A stretch of 64,000 bases of DNA from Aurelia coerulea (taxonomy: Eukaryota > Cnidaria > Scyphozoa > Semaeostomeae > Ulmaridae), in NCBI GenBank assembly GCA_039566865.1, contig CM076943.1, forward strand, positions 13,440,001-13,504,000, given 5' to 3'. Position numbers and translations under genes: made by a program. The notes under the pieces were generated by a model. The model had not been told where the DNA came from. It was given only the letters and a program-made list of their open reading frames with translations, and did not search any database. The first letter of the stretch is position 1; every line of letters starts with the position of its first letter. Of this stretch, positions 28,501 through 39,367 are shown in pieces.

Positions 28501-31500
28501 TTGAAACCACATCAGGTTAATGAGGTTCAAATGATAGTAAACTTGTAAAGGGGACATGGAGCCAGAACACATTCTATGTTTGAAATCTTATGAATTTATA
28601 ATAAATCGATGGGACGTGAAACTTTAATTGATTAAATTCATTCAAATCGAGGAATATTCTTTGAAACATTTGAAACCTCATCAGGTTAATGAGGTTCAAA
28701 TGATAGTAAACTTGTCAAGAGCAAATGAAGCCAGAACACATTTTATGTTTGAAATCTTATGAATTTATAATAAATAGATGGAATGTGAAACTTTAATTGA
28801 TTAAATTCATTCAAATCGAGGTATATTCTTTGAAACATTTGAAACTTCATCAGGTTAATGAAATTCAAATGATAGTAAACTTGTCAAGAGAAAATGAAGC
28901 CATAACACAGTCTATGGTTGAAATCTTATGAAATTATATTGAATACATCGGTTTTGAAAACTTGTTTGATTAGATTCATTCAAATCTAGTTATATTCTTT
29001 GAAACATTTGAAACCTCATCAGGGTAATGAGGTTCAAATAATAGTAAACTTGTCAAGATAAAATGAAGCCAGAACACAGTCAATGGTTGAAATCTTATGT
29101 ATTTATAATGAATACATCGGTTATGAAGCCTTGTTTGATTAAATTCATTCAAATCGAGGTATATTCTTTGAAACATTTGAAACCTCATCAGGTTAATGAG
29201 GTTCAAATGATAGTAAACTTGTCAAGATTAAATGAAGCCAGAACACAGTCTATGGTTGAATACTTATAAATTTATATTGAATAAATTGGTTCTGAAGCTT
29301 TGTTTGATTAAATTCATTGAAATCGAGGTATATTCTTTGAAACATTTGAAACCTCATCAGGTAAATGAGGTTCAAATGATAGTAAACTTGTGAAGAGCAA
29401 ATGAAGCCAGAACACTGTCTATGGTTGATATCTTATAAATTTATATTGAATACATCGGTTTTGAAAACTTGTTTGATTAGATTCATTCAAATCTAGGTAT
29501 ATTCTTTGAAACATTTGAAACCTCATCAGGGTAATGAGGTTCAAATGATAGTAAACTTGTCAAGATAAAATGAAGCCAGAACACAGTCTATTGTTGAAAT
29601 CTTATCAAATTATATTGAATACATCGGTTATGAAGCTTTGTTTGATTAGATTCATTCAAATCTAGGTATATTCTTTGAAACATTTGAAACCTCATCAGGG
29701 TAATGAGGTTCTAATGATAGGAAACTTGTCAAGATAAAATGAAGCCAGAACACAGTCTATTGTTGAAATCTTATCAAATTATATTGAATACATCGGTTAT
29801 GAAGCTTTGTTTGATTAAATTCATTCAAATCAAGGTATACTATTTGAAACATTTGGAACCTCATCAGGTTAATGAGGTTTAAATGATAGTAAACTTGTGA
29901 ATAGGAAATGATTTTAGAGCACAGTCAATGGTTGAAATCTTATGTATTTATAATGAATACATCGGTTATGAAGCCTTGTTTGATTAAATTCATTCAAATC
30001 GAGGTATATTCTTTGAAACATTTGAAACCTCATCAGGTTAATAAGGTCTAAATGATAGTAAACTTGTCAAGAGAAAATAAAGCCATAACACAGTCTATGG
30101 TTGAAATCTTATGAAATTATATTGAATACATCGGTTATGAAGCTTTGTTTGATTAAATTCACTCAAATCGAGGAATGTTCTTTCATACATTTGAAACTTC
30201 ATCAGGTTAATGAAGTTCAAATGATAGTAAACTTGTCAAGAGAAAATGAAGCCATAACACAGTCTATGGTTGAAATCTTATGAAATTATATTGAATACAT
30301 CGGTTATGAAGCTTTGTTTTTTAAATTTATTCAAATCGAGGTATTTTCTTTGAAACATTTGAAACCACATCAGGTTAATGAGGTTCAAATGATAGTAAAC
30401 TTGTAAAGGGGACATGGAGCCAGAACACATTCTATGTTTGAAATCTTATGAATTTATAATAAATCGATGGGACGTGAAACTTTAATTGATTAAATTCATT
30501 CAAATCGAGGAATATTCTTTGAAACATTTGAAACCTCATCAGGTTAATGAGGTTCAAATGATAGTAAACTTGTCAAGAGCAAATGAAGCCAGAACACATT
30601 TTATGTTTGAAATCTTATGAATTTATAATAAATAGATGGAATGTGAAACTTTAATTGATTAAATTCATTCAAATCGAGGTATATTCTTTGAAACATTTGA
30701 AACTTCATCAGGTTAATGAAATTCAAATTATAGTAAACTTGTCAAGAGAAAATGAAGCCATAACACAGTCTATGGTTGAAATCTTATGAAATTATATTGA
30801 ATACATCGGTTTTGAAAACTTGTTTGATTAGATTCATTCAAATCTAGTTATATTCTTTGAAACATTTGAAACCTCATCAGGGTAATGAGGTTCAAATAAT
30901 AGTAAACTTGTCAAGATAAAATGAAGCCAGAACACAGTCAATGGTTGAAATCTTATGTATTTATAATGAATACATCGGTTATGAAGCCTTGTTTGATTAA
31001 ATTCATTCAAATCGAGGTATATTCTTTGAAACATTTGAAACCTCATCAGGTTAATGAGGTTCAAATGATAGTAAACTTGTCAAGATAAAATGAAGCCAGA
31101 ACACAGTCTATGGTTGAAATCTTATGAATTTATATTGAATAAATCGGTTATTAAGCCTTGTTTTTTAAATTTATTCAAATCGAGGTATTTTCTTTGAAAC
31201 ATTTGAAACCTGATCAGGTTAATGAGGTTCAAATGATAGTAAACTTGTCAAGATAAAATGAAGCCAGAACACAGTCTATTGTTGAAATCTTATTAAATTA
31301 TATTGAATACATCGGTTATGAAGCTTTGTTTGATTAGATTCATTCAAATCGAGGTATATTCGTTGAAACATTTGATACCTCATCAGGTTAATGAAGTTCA
31401 AATGATAGTAAACTTGTCAAGAGAAATTGAAGCAAGAACACAGTCTATTGTTGAAATCTTATGAATTTATATTGAATAAATCGGTTATTAGGCCTTGTTT

Positions 31501-32454
31501 TTTAAATTTATTCAAATCGAGGTATTTTCTTTGAAACATTTGAAACCACATCAGGTTAATGAGGTTCAAATGATAGTAAACTTGTAAAGGGGACATGGAG
31601 CCAGAACACATTTTATGTTTGAACTCTTATGAATTTATAATAAATCGATGGGATGTGAAACTTTAATTTATTAAATTTATTCAAATCGAGGAATATTCTT
31701 TAAGACATTTGAAACCTCATCAGTTTAATGAGGTTCAAATGATAGTAAACTTGTCAAGAGCAAATGAAGCCAGAACACTTTTTGTGTTTGAAATCTTATG
31801 AATTTATAATAAATAGATGGGATGTGAAACTTTAATTGATTAAATTTAGTCAAATCGAGGTATATTCTTTGAAACATTTGAAACCTCATCAGGTTAATGA
31901 GGTTCAAATGATAGTAAACTTGTCAAGATAAAATGAAGCCAGAACACAGTCTATGGTTGAAATCTTATGAATTTATATTGAATAAATCGGTTATTAAGCC
32001 TTGTTTTTTAAATTTATTCAAATCGAGGTATTTTCTTTGAAACATTTGAAACCTGATCAGGTTAATGAGGTTCAAATGATAGTAAACTTGTCAATATAAA
32101 ATGAAGCCAGAACACAGTCTATGGTTGAATACTTATAAATTTATATTGAATAAATCGGTTCTGAAGCTTTGTTTGATTAAATTCATTGAAATCGAGGTAT
32201 ATTCTTTGAAACATTTGAAACCTCATCAGGTTAATGAGGTTCAAATGATAGTAAACTTGTCAAGATTAAATGAAGCCAGAGCACAGTCTATGGTTGAATA
32301 CTTATAAATTTATATTGAATAAATCGGTTCTGAAGCTTTGTTTGATTAAATTCATTGAAATCGAGGTATATTCTTTGAAACATTTGAAACCTCATCAGGT
32401 TAATGAGGTTCAAATGATAGTAAACTTGTCAAGAGCAAATGAAGCCAGAACACA
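16567..32454. repeat. Distal satellite block with short, irregular higher-order periods
   Basis: Marker spacings are multiples of 169 but vary: 8 monomers (16567 to 17917; 17097 to 18448), 4 (18448 to 19124), 12 (20644 to 22671), 16 (21971 to 24673; 22671 to 25373), 14 (24673 to 27036), 17 (25373 to 28243) and 11 (28243 to 30101; 28976 to 30834). Private variants not seen in the left block include GGTTGAAAAATCTTATG (19971, 21317, 24020), GTTGAATACTTATAAATT (pairs at 21971, 24673 and 32101; a triplet at 27036) and TTTGAACTCTTATG. Confidence 0.8.
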
Positions 32455-34887
32455 GTCACACAAATTATGTCAAGCTAATGATAGTCGTCATTTGTCATAG
32501 TTCTGTGAGTTCAAAGTCTTTAGCCCTATTTTGCCCCTCCCCCCAATAGGTTGTACGTTGTTCTGATATCTCTACACCTACAGTGAGGAAGGCTACATAC
32601 GTATAACAACCTTTCTGGACAGACCCTATCAAAATAGCAAATTCACGAATCAAGATTTTCCCGAAAAAGGCAGCGAAATTGCATTATTTTGCAAATTTCT
32701 TTTGCACATTGCCCTGGTGTTTTTTGTAGTTTTTATTATAATGTTCATGTTTGGGAGGAGATTCTGATTTTGACGAATTTTGCAACTTTTCTTGACCATC
32801 ATGCCAAGAAAATGCTGTCGTAAGCATTATTAATCGCAAATGTTTCAGTGATAGTTAAATTTAGAAATAGCACATTCCTAGGGCTATTAGCAGCTACCCC
32901 TTGCTTGCGCCCGAACAAAATAGGACGTGTCAGATCGTTCGACCACAATAGGATTGAACTACCAAGGGGCTTTAGTAAAGGGTACCCCTAAGTTGAAGGT
33001 GAAGGATACCCCTAAATATTGACGGTTGTTCATCATTAACACCCTCTAAGCCTTAGCAGCTGATTGCTTTATGTAGCAGGTGACCAACTGACTTCTCACT
33101 ATGCGGCTAGTATCCACGCTTTGATTGATGTAGGGTCTATGGAATTCTTCACTAAAAGGGCTTTTTTCAACCAGGTGAACCTTCACCAGTTTTACCCTCG
33201 GGTAGTTACAACTGCATTAAAATCATTGGTCAACCCTTTGTCGTTACTGTAACCACATAGCGTCAGTTCTCAACGAGGGTAGGGTATGGGGGGGAGGGGG
33301 GAGGGAGTAATGCTCGCCACTTTCAAAAATGTGCCTGAAATTGTAAAGGAAAAATGCAATAAAGATATCTGCGTATACCTTGATACTTCCAATCTGAAAG
33401 CTTTTTGAAATAAAAAACGCCCACAGTAATGACCCTGCTTAAACAATGCCCTCCAGAAGTAAAGGGAAGGTTTTTGTTTCCCGGTGACTTTCAATCTACA
33501 AAATCTCCCTGCTTTCTTTATTTGGTCCGAGCTGTTTGCTCGAGAACACTTTCTTTTTCTCGATCGCAATTTGTGGATATTCTATCAAAGATGATTGCTG
33601 AAGTTTTTCCTTTCTTGTCATAATGTTTGTAATGTCCGTTGAGAATGGATAATTTCAAAATGTTCGCCGTTGTAATTTCATGTTCCGTTGGGGTCGATAA
33701 TATAGGGGAGGAGGGTTGCTGTCAAAAATCATAAACTACTTAACATAACACCTACTATCAGAAATCGCTGTTGTTTGTTGCGTATCCTTTAAACGTTCAA
33801 CAGTCTGCTCCATGGATGTGCTGCATTCCTTAAATAAAAAAAGTCGATTTACGCGAGGAAAACTATCCTGAAAACTACCATTGCTTTTATGTAATCGTTT
33901 TCAGATGTAAGATTTTACAATACACCTTGCATTCTACCATACTTCTCTAACCACTGTTAAACAAAACTAACACTACAAGGGCGATACAATGCTGAGCGAA
34001 GAAGCCTAGCAACCCCAATGGCCAATATATATGCGACGTGAAACTATAATCCTTGCAAAGACATTTAAAAAAATCCACACATTTTTGTTCAGCTTTCCCC
34101 CTTCCCCTTGCCAATGTTGATTCCTTGTACGGTTACTCATTTCCCACGGTTGCAGTGCAAAAACCGCATCCAAATTGATTTTTTTCATATCTGGTGATAA
34201 ATGCTTCGCACCAATACTGTTCATGGGGCAGGGGGTGGGGGCAAAAGAGCAACGCCAAGTTTTCTGCAATGTAACATTTTTGTAACATCTGAATTTAACA
34301 TTTTTATCAAGTTGTTTTAGCAAGGATTTTACATGCAACAACACTAGAAACTCATAAAACGAATGAATACCAAAGTATGTACAACACCAGATATTAGGAG
34401 AGGAATGCACTGAATTCAAATAATGTGACGAGCGCCTGGGTGTGAAGCTTCCAAAGGCTTCGGACAGAGAGTTGAGTAGGAGACCTTGATGTGACTTTTT
34501 TGGTGACATGCCCAAAATTCGGGAATTCTTTGATAGACCTTTCAAATGCAATTCAGACTTGATATAAGCTCCGCCGATGTATTATGTACAGAAAGTAATG
34601 TGCATGAGCCAAATTAAGTAGCAAAATTCTTGACAATAATCAAGAGGCCCGTAAGTTCACTACGATTTTCAAAGGTTGTCTGCAGAATTTACCTGGTTTC
34701 CTTCTTTGATGTTGTTGTTTGCCACTTTTAATGCATCTGACAGTGCTTTTGCATAATATTCTTCTGTATCTGTACAAATTAGCAAGCAGTAGATTAAAAA
34801 TAGTTGGAAATTTAAGTTTAGAATGATGTGATTTTCATGTTGAATGAAAAGAACCTTTTAATTGGGGAGATCTGGGACAAATGTAGC
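32455..34887. other. Non-satellite DNA without recognised genes
   Basis: Sequence composition changes abruptly from the satellite to complex DNA. No coding region, RNA gene or clear transposon boundary was recognised. A 181-codon open frame on the minus strand (34006-34551) has no recognisable domain and is left uncalled. A G-rich tract lies near 33288-33306. Confidence 0.6.
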
Positions 34888-35217
34888 CAGTGGCGTATTT
34901 AAGGGGGCAAGTTGGGGGCAATTTCCCCCTTCATGACAAAAACTCAACTTTGCGGCCCTTTTTTGGCGAGAAAAGCACCCTTCATCCTAATTCTAACTCA
35001 CAATTTTTTTAACTGTGTCAATTTAATTATGAGGGATTAAACGTATAAATTAAGGCTAAATTAAGGCGTTATTTAATAGTAGCTCACAGAAATTTTCTCA
35101 AAAAGCGTCCAAGAAATTTTTGCGTGCATTGTGCGCGCCCATTTTCCATCATCTTTTGGCGCCCTCTTTTCAAGTTGCCCCGCCCCCCACTTTTACTTCG
35201 GGCTGGATCCGCCCTTG
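34888..35217. mobile_element. hAT-like MITE, 330 bp
   Basis: The left end reads CAGTGGCGTATTTAAG and the right end, reverse-complemented, reads CAAGGGCGGATCCAG, the CAGNGGCG-type terminus of many hAT elements. Flanks AATGTAGC (34880-34887) and ATTGTAAC (35218-35225) agree at 6 of 8 positions, compatible with an old 8-bp target-site duplication. Both ends continue into G-rich, then C-rich inverted sequence (GGGGGCAAGTTGGGGGC on the left). No coding capacity. hAT assignment rests on ends and duplication length only. Confidence 0.6.
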
Positions 35218-35890
35218 ATTGTAACACGAGGCAATTGAAATACTGGCTCGCGCACCTTGAAGACAAATGCAAAAAAAATCATGCTTACATGCTAATTTTA
35301 ACCCTCTAAATGCGATTTGAGATTCAGGAATGTTCAGCCAAGTTTGCAAAATTTTCGGGAGAGAATGTATTTTGAGAAAGTAAATTCGTGCCTTCACTGT
35401 GAATTTCTGTCTTAAAGATTTTGCACTTGAGCAAATATTTCATTTTCACATCATAGATATGACATTTATTTAGGATCAAAACTTTATCAAAACTTTAAGC
35501 TCCACAGCTAATAAGATGTGAAAAAGCGAAATAATGACAGCTGACCAGGGCAGGTGAAATTGTAATACGCTGTTACGATTGCCCTTGTGTTTGGTTTTGA
35601 TTCAGTTTGTAATCTGGTTGAACAAATGTTCATCCATGCAGTATTAAAGAGTTAAAAGTTTAAATTTGTAAAAAAAACAACTTTTTCTCAATCGATTCAA
35701 TTTTTTCAACCGATGCATCCAAATTTACAAAGAAATAAATACCACGTCTTGTTATTATTTTGTTATTTCTAAAGCAATGGATAATCAGATATCTTGTGCT
35801 ACATTCTGTGTAAGGAGCAACCAGAGTCGTGCAATGATTATCTGTAATGATTTTAAAGATGTGTAACAATTGCTTCAACCATATGTTACA

Positions 35891-35915
35891 ATTGCCCCCG
35901 CGTTATGGGGGCAAT
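35891..35915. repeat. Short perfect hairpin, 9-bp stem
   Basis: ATTGCCCCC at 35891-35899 is followed after 7 nt by its exact reverse complement GGGGGCAAT at 35907-35915. No run of T follows and no neighbouring gene was found, so a role is not assigned. The rest of 35218-35934 shows no gene. Confidence 0.6.
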
Positions 35916-35934
35916 TCCATAGTAAAGGTAACTA

Positions 35935-36245
35935 GGGATGTGCCGCGAGCAATGGTATACTTTTTCGCACTTCTAGTCTAGCCAAGGGTATCCTTATTTG
36001 CAATGTTGGCCTACAACGGTCTAGCCAAGGGTATCATTTTTGACAATATTGGTCTAGCGAACGGTCATGATATCATATTTGGTACAAATTTGGCACAGGG
36101 AATGGCAAAATTTGGTCTAGCTAAGGGTACCGTTTTCGTAAAAATTGGTCCAGACAATGGTCAAAATGGTCTAGCCAAGGGTACCATTTTCGTGAAAATC
36201 GCTCTAGCCAACGGTACCATTTTGAATATGCTCGCGGCACACCCC
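35935..36245. mobile_element. TA-flanked MITE with internal minisatellite, 311 bp
   Basis: Ends are GGGATGTGCCGCGAGCA and TGCTCGCGGCACACCCC, inverted repeats with one mismatch, flanked by TA on both sides (35933-35934 and 36246-36247), as for Tc1/mariner-type insertions. The interior has about six degenerate copies of TCTAGCCAAGGGTAC spaced 30-60 bp apart, which makes a spurious 93-codon frame with a repeating peptide. A second, inverted copy lies at 46982-59510, split by the gypsy element. Confidence 0.7.
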
Positions 36246-36247
36246 TA

Positions 36248-36675
36248 CCCAAAATTTGGCATAAGCCTTTTGTTATGCTGGTAAAGTTCTAAGAATATCA
36301 ACAGCCGGGAAACCTTTTGCCATGCGAGAGTATCTCTTTGTTTGTTTGCTAATCCTTAGACTTTTTTGTTGCGATAACTGGGACTATTTCGTGAGTCTAG
36401 CTAATCCTTGTTTCGACTGTGGTTTGATTCTCCGCCCACATTCTTTTCATAAACCAAACGTTCTTTCTGCGCATGACCACAGGCTTCCTTTTTGGGGAAT
36501 AACCGTTGCTTTGAACTTTGATGATTCGTATCCCCAACAAATTCAATAGTAAAGATGAAATATCACGTAAAAACAAACAAGGACAAATAATCTTTCAATA
36601 AAGCCGAACCGGATGTTTAGCCAATCAGATTTGACCAAGACGTCACATGAACAAAATAATCGACTAGTAAGATTT
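36248..36675. other. Intergenic, no gene seen
   Basis: No recognisable gene. CCAAT at 36621-36625 followed shortly by AGACGTCAC, one base from a CRE, is the only regulatory-looking motif. Confidence 0.4.
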
Positions 36676-37040
36676 GGCTTGTCGTCCCGGGGGGGGGGGA
36701 TACTTAGTATATTTTGCTGACGCCATGTGCACTCCTTTCCGGGTATCGTTTTCGCCTCTTTTTTCTAACGCCGGGTATCAAAAGAAGGCAATTTTTCTAA
36801 AACCGGTTGTCAAACGTATTATTTCATTGTTTTTCGGCGAAGTTTTACGTTTAGGGGTATGCTTTTCGCCGATTTTACGTTTTGGGATATGCTTTCGCCG
36901 ATGTTTTCTAAAGCCGGCTATCATTTCGAGGGATAATTTCTGAAGCCGGGTGAAAAAATGTTTTCTTTGAGTGCACCCCCCCCCCCCACCCAGTACAATT
37001 GAAAGTCAAGTACCCCCACCCCGGGCTTCTCGTGCAAGCC
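36676..37040. repeat. G/C-tract inverted-repeat element, 365 bp
   Basis: GGCTTG then CCCGGGGGGGGGGATACTT at the left is mirrored on the right by AAGTACCCCCACCCCGGG then CAAGCC (37035-37040). The interior repeats a short GTTTTCGCCGATTTTACG-like motif. This resembles a non-autonomous DNA element, but no target-site duplication was seen, so the class is open. Confidence 0.5.
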
Positions 37041-37235
37041 GACTATAAGATAAATTCAGGGAAAAATTATATTTTTAGCTCAGTACTGATATCTGTAAAT
37101 TGTCCTGGCGGCTTTTTCTAAAAGAACGCGTAAATTCGGAGAAAACTGATTTTGAATATGGCCCATCATTTGGGATCTTCATCCTCACCAATAAAGCCCT
37201 TTAAAAATGCCGCAAAGTCATATCAGTGTCTTTCT

Positions 37236-37325
37236 ATTTGCTAAATATCATTGGAACTACATTAAAAAAGCGATAGCTGGCTTTTAGACGGTACTAAACT
37301 TTTATTACCGAGGCAGTGGTGACGG
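37236..37325 (+). repeat. Dispersed repeat segment, copy A
   Basis: About 90 bp beginning ATTTGCTAAATATCATTG and ending near GAGGCAGTGGTGACG are present in reverse orientation at 63912-64000 with a few differences. No inverted ends or duplication were found for this segment itself. Confidence 0.75.
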
Positions 37326-37527
37326 AGAAGCGAGCGTATATCTACCTTGGGTCCCCCTTTCCATTCCTAGTGAATCAATTCATCCAGCCAAGCTTTCTTC
37401 GCTGAATTTTAATGACTCATGTTGTCGATTTCATTTGATTTAAAAATATCATTTGATTTATAAACATTTTCATCAATTTCTTATTTCGGTCATCAATTTC
37501 TGAGCTTGACCTCAGCTCCTCTCTATC

Positions 37528-37636
37528 ATTGGTCAAAATCTGGAGTGGCGGGAAATTTCTTGACCTGACGTGAGTTGAGGCCGCTGAGTAAACTAGGATT
37601 GCTCTCGTGTTGTTCCTGCTAAACGGTCTATAAAAA
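37528..37636 (+). promoter_or_regulatory. Promoter-like motif cluster upstream of a weak gene candidate
   Basis: Within about 110 bp are an inverted CCAAT box (ATTGG, 37528-37532), an E2F-like GGCGGGAAA (37547-37555), a CRE-like TGACGTGA (37566-37573) and TATAAAAA (37629-37636). The candidate coding exon starts about 40 bp further on. Motif matches of this length occur by chance, so the cluster is suggestive only. The first ATG after the TATA box (37645) opens a five-codon frame, which does not help the case. Confidence 0.25.
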
Positions 37637-37648
37637 CGTCCAAAATGA

Positions 37649-38100
37649 AGAGGAAATGTTGATAATAGTCACTGCAGGGGACTCAAGTTACCAAAGAAGA
37701 GTGCTTCAAGGGTACCGGACCCTGTTAAGTATTTTGTTGCTTCCCGAGAAGAGATTTGCTCACAAGAAGAGTGTCCTGGCTTCCTGAAGTCAGATGATTG
37801 GCTATCAAATTGCTTGAAGAAATATACCGACAAGCGCCAATCCATCGATGAAGTTTCCATGAAATATCCAGGTATTTGTTGGCAATCTTATTTCTCTACC
37901 TTGTGCTTATTAGGGGGTACCATGTGCCGTTTTTGGTCTTACATTCATTTGTTTTTGAGTGAGCCTATAGTTTCTTACACGAAGCGTTCTTCTAGAAAAA
38001 AGATGAGCGCTGAGTCTAAAATATGTCATGATGGGAAGCCACATTCAGAAATTACAGACACTTCTAATCAACGGAAGATAAAATTTGCAGGACAAAAATA
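37649..38100 (+). CDS. Candidate two-exon gene fragment, unrecognised product
   Basis: One frame is open from after a stop at 37646 to 38100. Two signals suggest splicing. An acceptor-like CTGCAG at 37672-37677 precedes the densest coding-like stretch, and a donor-like CCAG|GTATTTG falls near 37872 with an acceptor-like CCTATAG near 37968. Removing that ~97-bp stretch would keep the frame. The conceptual product is hydrophilic (for example SREEICSQEECPGFLKSDDW) and ends with a basic tail. No known domain was recognised and there is no good in-frame ATG near the start, so it could be an internal exon, a retrogene remnant or chance. Confidence 0.2.
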
Positions 38101-38124
38101 ACAAAGAGCAATTTGGCTACATTA

Positions 38125-38515
38125 GGGACCAGTCATTTATAACTCTGGGTACCGGGGTGGGCTGGAATTTATAAACTGGTGAAAAGTTTTCACACCCCTT
38201 CCAATTTTCTCTAAAAAACTGATACCCCATTTAAAAATTAGAAGAAATTTCATACCCCAGTAGCCATCTACAGTATAAGTTGTGATGTAAGTTTACTGTA
38301 ATTCACTTTGATTAGGTGCTTTTCAGTGAGCTTTCTGTTGATTCACTTTGCCTTTACTTTGCATTGCTGCTGTAGTTTCCTTTACCTGAAAAATTTCATA
38401 CCCCCTCGAAAATTCCCAAAAATATTTCATACCCCCTCATTTTCCTTTGAAAAGTTTTCATACCCCCACCAATTCTAACCCGCCCCGGTACCCAGAGTTA
38501 TAAATGACTGGCCCC
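38125..38515. mobile_element. PIF/Harbinger-like MITE, 391 bp
   Basis: The ends are long inverted repeats: GGGACCAGTCATTTATAAC on the left and GTTATAAATGACTGGCCCC on the right, continuing with few differences through the GGTACCCAGAG region. The flanking trinucleotide is TTA on both sides (38122-38124 and 38516-38518), the TWA-type duplication of Harbinger elements. The interior holds short tandem TTTCATACCCC-like units and no coding capacity. Confidence 0.75.
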
Positions 38516-38518
38516 TTA

Positions 38519-39367
38519 CACCCCTGGATCTGTTAAATGATTTTACTATCGAATTCAGACATACTTCACTCCCCTAAATAAAGTAGGGGGAGGGTTGATC
38601 AGGATCTTGCCCCTTTAATTAGTTTGTGGCTATGAGCTTAAACATGAAATATTGTGTTTGTTCTTACTTGGCTATCAAAACATGAACATGAAGCTTTCCT
38701 CATACCTGTCACAATGTATTTATCGAGTTCAAAATACAACGTTCGAGAGATCGATAGTAGGCAGGTGAGAGTATTTACGCTTCGTTTCGCATACCCGACC
38801 GCATAGTTTTGAAGACCTGAAGCTGACAGAATATTTATGAGGATTGGCCAGCAAAAAATAAAGATCAGAGTTTTAAAGATACTTCAGAGCAGAAGCGTCG
38901 TGGCTGGGGGGGCAGGGGGGGCACGTGCCCCCCCTAGCGTCTGAGATTCGGATATTTGTCGGAAATTTCGGATTTTCGTCGGAAATTCGGAAATTTTTCC
39001 GAAATTTCTCATCTGTATGAATTGAAGCCTAGCTACTTTCACGACCCTATTTACTAATGAATCTTTAACAAGAGGGCATTTTTCGACAGTCTAAGGGAGG
39101 TTATATAAAAAAATGTCCTGGGTGCCAGAGCCTTTGTTTGTCGAAATATGGTACTCGGGATTCCTTTAAAACCGATGAGAAAATAGCTGGGTCTAGGTTG
39201 GGTAAGAATTTTCCGAGAAAGGTCAAATCTTCTATTTTAGTACTGGTAAATATGGAATCAAGGGATGTATTTTCAATTCGCACCATGGTGATATTTTACT
39301 TTATTTACTTGTTTATCATTGTACAATTGCACTACATGCAACAAGAAGATTTTTTGTGTATTTTAAG
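38519..39367. repeat. Repeat-derived sequence left of the BEL insertion
   Basis: No gene. A G-tract region near 38908-38935 with GGGGGGCACGTGCCCCCC is a perfect palindrome-like hairpin, followed by degenerate tandem GTCGGAAATTTCGG units (38955-39005). From about 39130 the sequence (CGGGATTCCTTTAAAACCGA, TAGGTTGGGTAAG) is similar to a stretch inside the hAT element at 42435-42500, so both derive from one dispersed repeat family. Confidence 0.5.

Larger units (their letters stand above)
1..32454. repeat. 169-bp satellite array with higher-order structure
   Basis: Contiguous head-to-tail monomers of 168-169 bp (successive AAACTTG motifs at 1, 169, 338, 506, 675, 844), about 192 copies, with no interruption by other DNA. 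The array runs off the left edge and stops mid-monomer at the right. Each monomer has a constant core around CATCAGGTTAATGAGG and a variable half. At least five types can be told apart by the text after ACTTGT: AAGAGCAAATGAAGCCAGAAC, AAGAGAAAATGAAGCCATAAC, AAGGGGACATGGAGCC, AATAGGAAATGATTTTAG and AAGATAAAATGAAG. The length is close to a nucleosomal repeat and to many centromeric satellites, so a centromeric or pericentromeric role is possible but unproven. Open frames of 60-76 codons recur here because the monomer recurs; they shift frame every unit and are not treated as genes. Confidence 0.98.

Noticed and set aside
1..32454. CRISPR-like array of direct repeats
   Set aside because: The units are contiguous with no unique spacers, the period is far too long and the surroundings are eukaryotic.
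1368..32500. Dozens of open frames of 60-78 codons giving near-identical peptides
   Set aside because: They follow the satellite period, change frame every monomer because 169 is not a multiple of 3, appear on both strands and break whenever a monomer variant has a stop. They are consequences of the repeat, not a gene family.
34006..34551. 181-codon minus-strand open frame
   Set aside because: No recognisable domain, odd composition, and no splice or promoter context. Its length is possible by chance in a stop-poor stretch.
36003..36284. 93-codon frame with repeating GLAKGT-like peptide
   Set aside because: It lies within a TA-flanked MITE and reflects the internal minisatellite. The frame runs through the inverted end.
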